A stretch of 64,000 nt of DNA from Cheilinus undulatus (Eukaryota; Chordata; Actinopteri; Labriformes; Labridae). Under the pieces are notes generated by a model that had not been told where the DNA came from, did no database searches, and was given only the letters and a program-made list of their open reading frames with translations. Below, in pieces: positions 1 to 12,475 of this stretch. The DNA lies in contig NC_054881.1 in NCBI RefSeq assembly GCF_018320785.1, forward strand, positions 23,250,275 to 23,314,274, in the 5' to 3' direction. The stretch's first letter is position 1, and each line of letters starts with the position of its first letter. The translations under genes and the position numbers were made by a program.

Positions 1-554
1 CTGTGAATACTCCTTAAAGCATATGTAAATGCAAACATACAAAAAAAGCGAAGCAAAAGGGATGTAAGGGAATACATAAACACACTCCTAAACATCACCA
101 GAGCATGAATTTAACCCCAACAGACGTATCTGAAGTAACACGAGACCTCCAGGCTCCTTCTCAGTGTCACCATGACCCCAGAATTAGAACATACCATACA
201 GCTTGCATGTGTGAGTGTGCATTTGTAAGTTTGTGTTTGTGTACAAGCTCTAAGATTAAGAGCATGTGCTCATGATTGTGATGCTGATGAATAGAGTAGA
301 TTTTATAATATCAGGATGTTTTTTATAAAAACGAAACAACTCAGATACTTTAATAAATTACTTAAATAATAAGGGCTTAAATCAGAACAAAACCGTGAAA
401 GATATTGGTGGTCCCTTTCTTTTTCATTGAAAAAAGCACAACAATACTCACTAGTGCAATTGACCCTCTTATCCCCACCCAGACTACTTGAATAAGGCCA
501 CTTATTATAATAATAAATAAAATAGAATAATAAGGGGCACCAGCAGCCTTGGGG
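1..554. other. No gene seen (left edge)
   Basis: This is AT-rich DNA with short open frames only and no splice-bounded coding segment. I see no repeat family here beyond the SINE relic starting at 555. Confidence 0.6.
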
Positions 555-740
555 TTATGTCTGTGTGTTCCATTTACAGAGGCTGTCGTCCTCACAGTGG
601 GCGGCCTGAGTTCAATCCCAGCCTAAGGCTCCTTTCCTGCATGTCATTCCTCACTCCTTTTCCTTAGCTTCCATCTGGTTGCTTCCAGACACATAAGGAC
701 ATAAAAAGCTATAAAGGCAGACAAACATAAAAAGCCTGAA
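555..740 (+). repeat. Degenerate tRNA-derived SINE copy
   Basis: It has a B-box-like GAGTTCAATCCC and the body CCTTTCCTGCATGTCATTCC, and ends in an A-rich tail with TAAAGGCAG. It is a worn relative of the copies at 2285 and 34083. Confidence 0.6.
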
Positions 741-2284
741 ATAAACTAAAAGAGATGCACCAATTGTAATGATGATGATGTTAAAATAATAATGTAAATT
801 GGTGATACCAATTTTCCCCATCAAAACAGATCAGATTGAGATCTTCTGAGAATGTACTGTTAGGTGTGCTAAATGCCAGCATTAAACTGATAGTAAATAG
901 ATAAACATATGCTACTGACAGCTGTTGGTGCCCACATCATTTGCTAATGGGCGATGGACAATGATATTCCTTTTAAACCAATGTATCAGTGCATTCTTAT
1001 TTGTATTTGCATTCTTGAAAGTCAACAAAACCCAGCAATGAAACTCCATGCCCAAAACAAAGCTAAAATACTGTAAGTCCATGTTGCCCTATGATTGGCT
1101 CACTGGGTATCACTAGATGACTGCAAGATGACTGCCAGCATCTGAGAATGCTACATGCATTTTTGTGTACTCTAGGGTGAAACAAACGGCTGCAAACGTC
1201 GGTGCTGGGTGGAAGAGCAGGTGTCCATACACAGTGGCTAGAGTCCTCAATACACAGGCTATACTCTGTTTGGTGATTTCTTCCCTGGTGCAAGTTTTAA
1301 AATGCAGAAAGTGCAATATTTCTTAAACCTCAAATGTGTCAAAATACCAGTTTAACACTTTTTTGCAGCAGAGATGTTATGCTTTACACATTATGTATAT
1401 TTTACTTTTGAATAGTTCCATACAATCCTACTTTTCTTGTTTTTTTTTCTTGTTTTTGTTTTTCTCAATCAAAACAAGAATGATAAAATGATAATCACAG
1501 CAACTGGTATCAATCAATTTATTGGCATTGTGCTGGTTATAATATGTACATTTTTTGCTTGTGTTTGTTGAATAATACATGGGATGAGCCCCCAGTCCTA
1601 TCACAATAAAAGCAAAAAGTCCAACATAATCTTTAAAAAAGGAATCAAATTTACTTGCTAGGTCTGTGCTCAAAAAATAAACATGACAATATATTGTCAT
1701 GCGCACCTTGCCAATACACACAACGATACAGATTTTCTAGGATCGATATGGACATATATGCTGTGATGCCAGTTTTAAGACAGCAGGCTAAAAGTAAAGC
1801 TACTGGATTATTTCAGGATTCTTCAAACACCAGGAAGTCAGGAGTTGGACATGAGTCATACAAACTGTAAGAAGGTAAAGCACTGCAGCAACACCAATCT
1901 TTATTGACACAACAGCAGACTTATTAGCAGTTAGCAACAACAGCTAGGCTCACTGGGCTAATTTGTGTCATCCCAACCCGCTATTAAGTCAAAGTTTCTC
2001 TCAACTTCTTATCAGGAGATCATAAGCAGCATTTTATGCTTTGTTTGTAAAGACCTGAGCTGAAAAGCGGTGCTGACAATTGCTTCAGGCAGCTGCTTCA
2101 GACGGTGACTAATGCTATTTAATCCTCATTTGTTCATTCATTACAGAAACAGCAGCGCCATTTTATGCAGAAGTTTAGCAAAAAGTCATTCTTAACAATT
2201 AAAGTGGGCTTAGAGTAAAGTGAAACCAGAATATTAGTATGAAAACAACAGAGAGGGACATTTTAAGTTTAAAAAGTTAAACAT
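741..2284. other. No gene seen
   Basis: It is AT-rich. The open frames (up to 97 codons) have no recognisable domains, and their composition follows the base composition. Confidence 0.6.
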
Positions 2285-2478
2285 TGGGGCACACTGGTAG
2301 TCGAGTGGTTAAGGCGCGCACCATGTACGCTGGCAGCCTGGGTTCAAGTCAGGCTTGTGGCACCATTTCCTGCATGTCTCTCTCCGCTCTCTTCCCTGTT
2401 TCCGAGTCTATCCACTGTCCTCCTCTATCTAATAAAGGCACGAAAAGGCCCAAAAATAAATCTCTAAAAAAAATGTAA
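2285..2478 (+). repeat. tRNA-derived SINE, copy A
   Basis: An A box (TGGTAGTCGAGTGGTTAAGG) and a B box (GGGTTCAAGTC) are followed by TTTCCTGCATGTCTCTC, a CT-rich body, TCTATCCACTGTCCTCC and a tail of AATAAAGGCACGAAAAGG type. It is the same family as 34083-34262. The tRNA-like head resembles a serine or leucine tRNA and is not a working tRNA gene. Confidence 0.85.
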
Positions 2479-4499
2479 AAGGTTATACATTACTGTACTT
2501 GAATTTACATGAATATAAATAGACGATTCTAATTTACTTGGATCTCAGAGGAGCTTGATTTAACTGTTTTAAGGTGTAAAAAAGTTTAACTATACCATTT
2601 CTGTTACCTCTGCAATAAAGACAAGCTGCTATAGTGAATTAAGTATTGGCCATGTTTATTACGTCATGTTTATTACCCAAGATCAACGTGTTTTGTGATA
2701 CATATCATATCATAGCCTCTGTATCATGGTACATATCGTAAGGCTGGGGGAAATAACCAGCCCTACTATTTGTGATCCTCCGACAATCATTATATTTATC
2801 AGATTTAAATCCAACATAATACACTTGGTTCCACTTCTTGTACACAGAAGGCAGGATGGTGGAGGGACCAGGAACTAGCATAAAAATTGCCCTGCCAGAA
2901 AGCATTTGGGTGGAGTTTTGTAGTGCAATGCAGACCCACAAATGTGCAAATATGCAGCACTCAAAAATAGCATAGACCAGTACACGGTAGCTACAATGTA
3001 GATAGGACACAGAAAGCTTTAATCTATTTCAAACTCCTGTAAGGAGCTGTTAAATGTAGCATCCACAATGGACAAATCTAATTTGTCTTTGCTAACTTGT
3101 CCTGTAAATGCAGACGAAAAATAATCTGACAAAAACATAATTTCTTTAAACATTAATAGGTAACCAAAGGTTGCTTCAGTACCATGCCGATGCCTGTTGC
3201 ATCGTTTGGAAAGCTAAAAAATGACAACATAGAAATAATCACTCTTCTTCCAGATGGTCTGATTTCCTTTTGTTTGTCATCCTGAGGTATCAGAATAAAC
3301 TTCAGTCTGTTTCATAACCAGTTAAAAGCACCTCATAGGACCTTTAAAGAAAGTGAAAGTAATCTAATCATGTTGTGTTTACATGGACTGAAACTACACT
3401 CTTTCTTTCTTTGTGGGGTGCTGCAGAAAGTGACTGTGAAGTGGAAACTTTTCTTGTGAGTGCAGCAGGAAGGTAAAAGATGAAGAGAAAGTTAAACTTT
3501 AACACCAGAGATGCTTGTTAATCTTTGGTAAGACTAATCAAAACACAAACTCTGTAGGATTTTACCAAGAATAACAACTATTGTATTTCTATTCTGAATA
3601 ACAACGTTATGCATGCTTTACTATTCATATCATTCAGAATTTGTTTTTTGTATGGCAACATTTGGCTATCACAAGGCCCGGGCAGCTAGTTTTCCTGTCA
3701 TATCTGAAAGTGTTTCCCTCCATAATTGATGCAGGGGTTACTACAGTTGTTCCACTATGTCTCGCTCACTTGTTTTTGAGTGCACAGTGGGGGTATGTGG
3801 GTCTGTGTGATTATTTATTCATTACGGCTGTCATCACAGAGTGTGGGGGTAGTTTCTGGATCAGAGGCAGGACAGTCATGCAGCCCACAAGCTGCATGTG
3901 TACACACAACATCCTGTATTGTATGGGCCTACTTTGTTACCCCCTGTTGAGGTGTCTCTGCAGAAACAAGAGCAAACCAAGAGTTATGCAATCGGTAGTC
4001 AAGCATCAGTTTGCAACAGCCTTGGATAATTTTGTCAGAATATCAGGTTGCCTCGTTAGGTTAAAGAGTAACCTATAAGTTGACAAGCTGCTGCATACTT
4101 CAACTTTGTGGAGACAGTGACTGAAGGCTGCAGGGAAGTACATGCAACACCTTAAGTTTGGCTCTCATGAGGCTCAGAAGTCACTTTGAGATTTCAAGTG
4201 GTGCTACAGGAAATTTCCCATCTAAACTCCTACCATCATGCTTGGGAGTCCATCTCTTGCAGCTAAAAATGTACATTTTTATATTGTGCAATGCATGCTG
4301 GCTTAAATGTGTTTGTCCATAAGCAATGGGCCCAAAATTTCCAAACAACCAGCCTCCTTTTATGTTCCAGAAGCACCAGTTGCAGGAAATGATCAATTTT
4401 AGAGTTCCCAGTCTTATGACACTATTTCTGAAATCTTTAGCAGCTAAAGAGGAAAACAGAACAAGAGCAGAGTCCTAATCCGGGATCAAAAAAAGCCAA
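2479..4499. other. No gene confirmed; one 145-codon open frame
   Basis: The plus-strand frame at 3641-4078 is the longest here. It is cysteine-, leucine- and hydrophobic-rich, without family resemblance or coding-exon borders. I see nothing else in this stretch. Confidence 0.5.
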
Positions 4500-5220
4500 A
4501 GGCTTTGCAAACATCAGACAAAATCTCTGAATGACGAGCAGCAGAAAGTAGCGCGCGCCCCTAGATAAAGTCACTTACCTCACGCGCTACACCACAGCAC
4601 CAGAATAAACATATTCATCCACAGAAGCGCATCAAAATAATCATCAAAAATCTTCATCAGATGCAAAAAAGCCACAGCAGCCAGCCCAGGGGGATAACTA
4701 CTGACTCCAGAGTGGAACAGCACTGCATCTCAGAGCGTTACATACAGGTCCCTTGGTCCAGTTTTGATCCTCTGCCCCGCTTTCCGCGAGCATATGACGA
4801 ACACGTTCGCTCAGGTACTGCGAGCCACACACTCCCCGTTTGACAAACCAGCGCTGAGAGGAGATGGTGGTATCGCTCCGCCAGTGATGGAGCCCGAGCT
4901 GCGCCTCAGCCTCACTGTGGAGAGTTGCTGCACCGCTACGCATCGTCCATGCTCCGCCCGAGACGAGGTTTACTTAGCCCTGGTACGATGGAAGAAAAAT
5001 GTCTGTGCAATGTGACCATAACGGACGGGATGGAGGGGCACTATTTTAACGTTGTGGGCAAGGATAAAAAAGATGTAAAGGGGCAAGCCGGAACAAGCCG
5101 CTTTTCGAGGCGTGGGCTGCGTGCTTTTAAAGAAACAGACCGAGAGGAGAGGCAGAGGATGCGCTTCAGCAAGTGCGCCTGACAGGAGGAAGTTCTCGTA
5201 CATGCAAACAGAAACCGCTT
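4500..5220 (-). promoter_or_regulatory. CpG-rich patch, possible promoter and first exon of a leftward gene
   Basis: This is the only markedly CpG- and GC-rich stretch in the first 15 kb. On the minus strand an ATG at about 4659 opens a hydrophobic reading (FDALLWMNMFILVLWCS) ending at a possible donor: GTGAGG, or the stronger GTAAGT four bases later. With the stronger donor the reading hits TGA, so it would then be only an upstream ORF. No downstream exon was found to the left, so the gene is unproven. Confidence 0.25.
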
Positions 5221-6709
5221 GTTTTATTGCTGCTGCGATTAGAGAAGCAGAGAACAGGAAGACAAACAAACCCAGAGTCAGTTTGCCTTCCCTGTTATTT
5301 ATAATCTACAGCCTCCCATAAAAATGACGGTAAAGTGTTCGATGAAACCTCGTCATTTTCAGCTGTAGCAGAACTTCCTAGTAACTGAGGTCCGTCTAGT
5401 GTCTAAACTTAAATGCTTTTGAAGGACCTAAACTACTGTGGTCATTTATTATGTTTACTATCAGTTGCTGAAGAACTACTAATGTAAATACTACAAATGA
5501 CACCAGAGGCGTAGCCAGAAGTGTCAGCAGTCTCGGGCTCAGGATGTTAACCAGAGCAAAGAATTTTTAACAACTTTTACAAACACCCCTGTTTTATTTT
5601 GGGTGCTTACATGATTTTACTTTGCACGCAGAAACAAGATATTTAAACAATAAAGGAGTAAAAGACTCTGTCACTGAGATGTGGTCTATGGTAGTAAATG
5701 ACCCCCAAAAGTGCTTCAATAAATAGATATTCCAAAAGTTTTTTTTTTTTTTAATCTGGCTAGAGGCCTGGATTGGGGTGGGTTTTTGTTTTTCGTTTAT
5801 TTTATTTCTTCATTATTATTGCTTTTCTTTTCACTTGTGTATTTTCCATATACATGAATGATTTAACATGTTTACATTTGAGTAAGGGACTACAAACAGC
5901 ATGTGCTTGTCTGATACATTTATGTACTGGCACCCCAAACTATTCTGTGGTGGACTTATGCATCTGTATGCTGGACTTTTATGCCCCCCAAGCTCTGTAA
6001 TATTTAATGTGTACACTTATTTGTTAAGTTGTTAAAATTGAAATAAAAAGTTGATCTAAAATAAATAAAGTAATTAATTAATTAAAATGATATAATGTTA
6101 AGGACAAGCTGGAGGAAGATTATGCATTCTAGAGCAATTTTTGGGCACAAGGTGAGCACTGGCTGGGGGGCCTTCACATCCGTTGTTCTCCTTCCTCTTA
6201 AATTCACATTAATTGAAGGAGAACATACCTGTCATTTAATGTAATACCAATCCAAAATGACAGTTTGGGAATGTTTGATTTGATTCGAAATGTCCTGGCA
6301 GATTTTAAAATTTCCATGTGAAGACTCTAAACAGACATATGGTTACCAAAATGACATCAGATATGACTAGATCTTTATGGTTATTTCAATAGAAAGTTAC
6401 ATTTTATTCAAAGACAAAAAACATATTTCCTTCTTTTCTGATCATGTTTTACCAACACCTTTAAAAAAGTGACCAAATCTATTTATTTGCTAATATATTT
6501 GCTAACATTAATTATGAAATATCTGATAAATAACAGTCAAACCAAACAGTTGTTTTGGGTGTTTTTCATAAAAGGAGTTTTTAAAAGATAAAATTCACAC
6601 AAATGTTTACATTTATTCACATTTTCACATTGACAGTTGGCTTTTATACCACTATAACATGACCAAGTTTAGTTGGTATTTGTAGCTTTTAGGAAGTCTG
6701 TTAACTCCT
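5221..6709. other. No gene seen
   Basis: It is AT-rich with a poly(T) run at about 5740 and AATAAAGTAATTAATTAATT simple sequence near 6063. Nothing else is recognised. Confidence 0.6.
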
Positions 6710-7480
6710 TAAAGTTCCAAATGGCCAGGAGGCTGCTCTCTGACTAGAATGTCCTTTGGTCAGATTAGACCAACCTAGAGCTCTTTGGCCATAAAGAAGT
6801 TACTTATGTTTGGAGAAAGAAGGGAGAGGTGTACAACCAGAAGAACAGTGTCTCCACAGTGAAACACAGTGGTGGAGGTATTATGCTGTGGAGATGCTTC
6901 TGGAATTGGGGATCTGGTAAAGGTGGATGAAATCATGAAGAAAGAAGGATATGTGAAGATTTTGAAAAAAAAACAAACAAACCTCAAGCTGGGGCTGGAT
7001 CGTCGCTCTGTCTGTCATTTGTGGTTCCTGGTGAAGAACTACCTTCAGAAGACCAAAGTGAGCATTATTGACTGGCCTGCTCAAAGCCCTGACTTGAATC
7101 CCATTGAAAATCTGTGGGGGGAAATGAAGACTAAGGTCCATGCCAGGCCCAGAGAGCCATCAGATCTCGAGGAGCTTGAGAGATTCACCAAAGAAGAATG
7201 GGCTTTGATTCCTCAGGAGTCTGAGGAAGTCTGAGACTCGTTGAAAACAACAACAAATAACTGCAGGCTGTTATCCACCAAAAAGGAGACACAACTATAC
7301 GAATCAGGGGGGCTAATAATTTAGACCCTGGTAGTTTTTGTTTTTTTGTGAAATTTTGTGCAAAGTCAAATAATGTTAGCATCCAAACTAAAACTTGGAT
7401 GTTTAGAAAGTTAAAAATACCTAACTCAGTTTTACAGCACTCGGTGGAAACTGAAATTTTCACAGGGGATTGAATAATTT
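6710..7480 (+). mobile_element. Broken Tc1/mariner transposon
   Basis: Conceptual translation in shifting frames gives Tc1 transposase blocks: YVWRKKGEVYNQKNSVSTVK, KHSGGGIMLW and WPAQSPDLNPIENLWGEMK. The last holds the second and third catalytic-region signatures (SPDLNPIENLW). It carries stops and frame shifts, so it is inactive. The right flank has GGGGGGCTAATAATTTAGAC, typical of the ends of fish Tc1 elements. The left end is not clear. Confidence 0.85.
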
Positions 7481-7989
7481 AGTCCTCTCCTGTATTGGTG
7501 TTTGTTGAATGCAGCTGTGAACATGTACAGAAACCACAGTGAAAAAGGTATGCTGCAAGGATTGTACATACACTGCTACACTGATAATATGGTATATATT
7601 GTGCTTACACTAGTGCACCCTACAACATGGTGTCCTGGGCCATTCTACAAGAAAAAAAGTTCCCATCAATTTCTTAGAAAAATCTCAGAATCATGGGGTT
7701 AGAAAGGCCTAAAATGATAAGAATTTGCTTTTTTTAGCACAATAAGTCAAAAATGTACAAGAATATTGACTCTAAGAAAAGCACATGACACTGTTTATCT
7801 TGTATCACACCTGCAGTTTATGGCCTAATCAAATTTACCAGCTCTGAGCAATGAGGAAATATTGTTATAGCTGAGAGTTATCACATTCTTATTTAGACTT
7901 TAAGGAGATGTTGCCATAGACTGGGGCTATTCAGACACTGATTTGGATGAGGTGTTAACATCAGGAACGACTGTACGTTACACTACAGA

Positions 7990-8850
7990 TCCTTCTCAAA
8001 AAATAAGAACATCATGTAAAAGTTGATATTTTCTTGTGATTAACTTCAGAAAGACATATATTCAAGATTCATTTCATGCAAAGTCCAATATTTCAGGACC
8101 TTCTGTTTTAATCTTGAAAATCTTGAATTGCAGCTCACAAAAACAAAAACATAGATTTCCTCAAAATATTGGAATATTGTTGAAAAGCCAAATTTGTAAA
8201 AGCTTCCTGAGCCTTCATTCTCTCACTCTGGTTCAGTACACAAAACCACAATCATGGGGAAGACTGCAGACTTGACTTTTGTCCAGCAGATACCCATCAC
8301 CAGAAGAGTAAGCCACAGAAGGTCATTGCTAAAGGGGCTGGCTGTTCTCAGGGTTCAGTATTAAAGCATATTCGTGTAAAGTTGACTGGAAAGGAAAAGT
8401 GTGGTAAGAAAAGGAGAGCAGGCAACAGGGATAAGCTCAGTCTTCAGAGGGTTGTCAAACAATGCTGATTCATGAACTTAGGGGACAACGCTACAAACTT
8501 CTCACCTGGGCCAAGGAGAAAAAGAACTAAACCGTTGCTCAGTGGTCCAAATTCTTGTATTCGAAGAAAGTAAATTTTTGATTTAATTCTTAAATCTAGG
8601 TCCAAGCGTCTGGAGGCAGATCTGACACCCAACCTAGTCTAGAGTTAACGCTGTCAGCAGCCTACCAGGAGATTTTAGAGCACTTCATGCTGCGAATTTT
8701 AGAGATTCTGGTTTCCTTTTCCAGTAGGACTTGGCACTTGCCCACAGTGAAGCCAAAACTACCAGAAACTGTTCAGCTGACCGTAGTATTACTGTGTTTG
8801 ATTGGTCTGACCTGATCCCCATAGAGAATCTCTGGGGATGAAGAATGGAA
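7990..8850 (+). mobile_element. Second broken Tc1/mariner relic
   Basis: The left end reads CAGATCCTTCTCAAAAAATA, a known-type fish Tc1 terminus. Near 8780-8835 a decayed IENLWG motif (reading DLIPIENLWG) remains, preceded by GTTCAGCTGACCGTAG. No right terminus matching the left one was found, so the copy is truncated as well as mutated. Confidence 0.65.
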
Positions 8851-9607
8851 TCAGTATCTGAGGACAGAAATGATTTGTACTGCTCTCTTTTGGCTCAAAA
8901 TTGTAACCACACTGCTGACAGCTTTGTTCCTGGTCATCAACATATAAGATTTGACGTCCAGTTGACCCTTTTTGCACGTCTCTGCAGATTGTTTACTCAC
9001 AAATGTTACTTTAGTTTGTGAAAATTTGAACATCCACCTGTCTCCGTGGAAACAAGCGTTGCATTTGGCGCTGTGAGGATCTCCAACTGGGTTACATAAC
9101 AAGTCTGGAGGTGGAAAGTGAAACCTTCCTAAGTGAATGTTTTATTTGGAAGCTCCAGTTAAATGTGACTCACTGTCTGAAGTGAGCTGTTTGCATTGTC
9201 AGAGAGCTGTCCGTAATGAAGAGGCCAGTCAGTGATATAAAGATGGGATCAATAGGTCAATGCACTTCAATGCTATCCAGTGATAAGAGCTCAGAGTAAG
9301 ACCATTTCATTAGGCAACGTGTTGTAAAGCCTTACAATTAGGCTGTTCTGCTGAATAGGGATGCGTTAGATAGAAAGAAGACACTTGTCTCAGTATTAGC
9401 CAGCGTTGTTATCAGTTATGCTGCAAGTCATTTCCACATCTTTTCATACAATTAATTTAAATTGATTAGCTTTGACAAGGATAGAGTATTTTCATTTGGC
9501 CCTCAAAGGCTCAGTCCCATTTCTAACTCTTGGACACCTCCTTGCCCCTAAAACAAAGTTATGGTAGTGGTGAAATTTTCACTATGACATGGAACAACCA
9601 AAAAACT

Positions 9608-9634
9608 AAAAAAAAAAAAAAAAAAAAAAAAAAA
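9608..9634. repeat. Poly(A) tract
   Basis: This is an uninterrupted run of 27 A residues. No retroelement body is obvious immediately upstream. Confidence 0.95.
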
Positions 9635-9889
9635 TGCTTGTATGAAATCGATTGGCCGTAATGCATTGAAACAACATTAAATCAAGATATTAGATGGTTG
9701 TTATAATTTTCCAAATTGTTTGGATGATTGAGTAGCCATCTTGTTCAAAGCATTCTGGGAGATTTTGCATAACATTTGCTTTGGAGAAGGCCTCTGCAGA
9801 ATACCATTAGAAGGTTCAGGTGTGCAAAACTGAAGTGGTAGAGACGAAGGATGAATTGGGACTGAGCCATTGGCAGCAATGCACTTGAG

Positions 9890-10130
9890 CTGAGGTTAGA
9901 TAAACCTGTGATTCCAAAAGTGGCGGTCGGGACCTCCTGGGGTCACAAGACTCTAAGAGTGGGACTGCTTCATGCTTTTCGAAAACTGAAGAAAATTTAA
10001 AATGATTAAAAGAGGATATAGATTGTTTGTAGTCACGCGATCCTGGATGTCCTTTGGGGTTTAGGAAGTGGAGGACAACCATTAGGAATGAATGGGAACA
10101 GAGAAAACTTAGGAGTGCACCTGTATGTCG
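9890..10130. repeat. hAT-type MITE fragment
   Basis: GTGATTCCAAAAGTGGCGGT, then CGGGACCTCCTGGGGTCACAA, resembles the widespread fish element beginning with a 'bold difference, gtcgggaccc' block. It overlaps a 119-codon minus-strand open frame, which is therefore probably not a gene. Confidence 0.4.
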
Positions 10131-11119
10131 TTTCTCTTTGTCTTCTTCACCCTCCCTTTGGCCAGTCCTCATCATGTCTTATACCTCTCATTCATAATTG
10201 AAGTGCCCTGAATTCCACGTTTTGCAAGTGTGTAAATGTTAGCAGATATGTGCACACAGACCATGTTGAAGTTGGTAGTTTAGGTGGCTTATGAGTTTGG
10301 ACTGCTTTTTGCTCATAATATCTTCTATAAAGCACATGAATATGAATGTGACAAAAATACAATAGCCTCACAAGCTCTAGTTTCCATTCAGAATCCAAAC
10401 CCCATTATGTGTTCAATATATTTCTACACACTGACTCACAAATTTCAAGTCAGCAGTGTCCCAGATGCCCCTAGGAGATCAACACGACTGGTGCTCCATT
10501 CACTGAGATGAGTGATGATTATGTGATTTCTGGGCCGAGAGGATAAAAGAAGAGGAGGAGTGAAGAGAAAGAGTGGAGTGAGAGAGCATGGAAACCCTCT
10601 CAGCCGTGCGGGAGAGCCCACTCACTTATAGCGTAATGCTCAGCCAGCTGCAAAGAATTACAGTCAGGTCAAAAAGTGGAGCAATGGCTGTCTGTGAAAG
10701 GCAGCCTTGATTTCATGGGCACAGTGCCGACTCTAACAGATCTATACAACAGTCTTTGGCCTGTCTGTAGTACCAGAAAACAAGCCAAGAAACACGTTTT
10801 AAAATAAAGGAATTTTATGTGCTTTATCAAGAAGACTTCTGTGTAATTTGATGCTGTTTGATGTAACACTGTTGAATGTTTTCAGCCTTGCCAAGGCTGC
10901 ACATATGGGGGGGAAAAGGGGAGAGCTTTCTGGGGCCCAGCCCAAATGGGGGACCCATGGAGGTTAGCAAAATCATGATCAATGATAAAGTTAAGCTCTT
11001 ATAACCATATGTACGGTTTTATTTACCTGAATAATAACCACTCTTACCAAAGTAACACATAATTCATTTATTTATTTGTGCCATATAGCAGTCAAAATGT
11101 AGACCTCTTTTCTTAAAAC

Positions 11120-12475
11120 AGAATAAAATGGGTTAAAAGTGACATAAATGGGTTAACAGAAAGGAAAAAAATGGTAGAAGAAAATGGCTTAAAAATGCCT
11201 GTAAAAACAGGCAGAAAAAGAGGTCACAATGGGTTACTAGCACAAGAATTAGCATAAGAAAGAGTTAAATGTGGTAAAAATGGGCAAAAATTGGCATAAA
11301 AAGTGGTGAAAACAGGCTAAAAGGGGCAAATGGGCAGAAAAGGGAAAGAAATGGTTCGAAAAGTGAAAAAAATTGCATAAATTACGGCAAAATGGGTGAA
11401 ATACAGTTGTGGGGCTTAAAGAGTTGAAATTGGTTTAAACAGGCAAAAACGGTTGAAAGTGGAAAGGTTCAACAGGCAAAAACAAAGGTAGAAAGTGGCA
11501 AAAATGGTTTGACAGAGGCAAAAATGGCTCAAAAGTGGCATGAATTGGCATAAGTGGTTAAAATGTGGTTGAAAGTGGCCAATATGGGTCAACAGAGGCA
11601 AAATGGGTAAAAAATGACAATGACAGCAGGAAAAGTGGTAAAAAGGTTTAAAAAGTGGCAAGAATAGCTTTAAAGCGGCAAAAATTAATAGGTTGAGAGG
11701 GGTGAAAAATGGTCAAAAGTGGCAAAAATTGCAGGAAAAAAATGATTGAAATGGGTACACAAAGTTGGGAGAATTGGTAAAACCATGGCAAAAACGGCTG
11801 TAGAAGTGTTGAAAAGGGGTTGAAAAGTGGCAAAAAGCAGTTTGAAGACACAAAAAGGTAAAAAAAAAAAAAAAAGTGGCAAAAACAGCTGTGGAAGTGT
11901 TGGAAAGGGGTTGAAAAGTGGTAAAAAGCGGTTTAAAGACACAAAAATGGGTAAAAAGTGGCAAAAAGGCAAAAAGCAGTGAAAATGGGTTAAAACTTGG
12001 CAAAACGGGCAAAAAGTGTGCAAAATGTATGAAAACTGAATAACGAAAGTGGCAAAAAGGATCATACACAGTGATGGAAAGAGGTTTAAAAGTGGTGAAA
12101 ATAGCTTTGAAGTGGAAAAAATGGGTTAACAGAGGCAAAAAATAGGTATAATGTGGCAAAAACGGATGAAAAGGTGTTGAGAAGCAGATAGAAAGGGACA
12201 AATATGGTTTAAAAGACACAAAAATTAGTAAAAAGTGGCAACAACAGCAGAAAAAATGATGAAAACTGGTTAGAAAGAGGCAGGAATGGATTTGAAGTGG
12301 CAAAAATGGGTTAAAAAATTACAAATATTTAAAGAGTGTCAAAAACAGCAGAAAAGGTAGTGAGAATGAGTTAAAACGAGGCAAAAGTGGATTAAAAGAA
12401 TGCAAAATATTAGAGGCTATTGAAGTGGCAAGAATGGGCAGCAAAGTGTTGAGAGGGGGTTTAAAAGTAGCACGA
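11120..12475. repeat. Degenerate purine-rich minisatellite (about 1.35 kb)
   Basis: Imperfect repeats of AAAAGTGGCAAAAATGGGTT-like units fill the stretch. The plus strand is almost free of C outside GGCA. A higher-order unit is visible: the segment starting TGGCAAAAACGGCTGTAGAA at 11786 recurs at 11877 (91-base spacing), and a similar step of about 83 bases is seen between 12153 and 12236. Minus-strand open frames across it, up to 196 codons, are repeats of FATF and PLF words and are products of the tandem array. Confidence 0.9.

Noticed and set aside
2285-2360. Possible tRNA gene
   Set aside because: A and B boxes are present, but the cloverleaf is poor and a SINE body and A-rich tail follow. 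A second copy at 34083 shows it is a SINE.
3641-4078. 145-codon plus-strand open frame
   Set aside because: No recognisable domain, no supporting exon borders, and a residue make-up rich in Cys, Leu and Phe as expected from random AT-rich DNA. Kept only as a note in the gene-free stretch.
4925-5182. 85-codon plus-strand frame and its minus-strand partner in the CpG patch
   Set aside because: GC-rich DNA has few stop codons by chance, and neither frame resembles a known protein.
9816-10175. 119-codon minus-strand frame
   Set aside because: It overlaps a hAT-type MITE fragment and has no domain.
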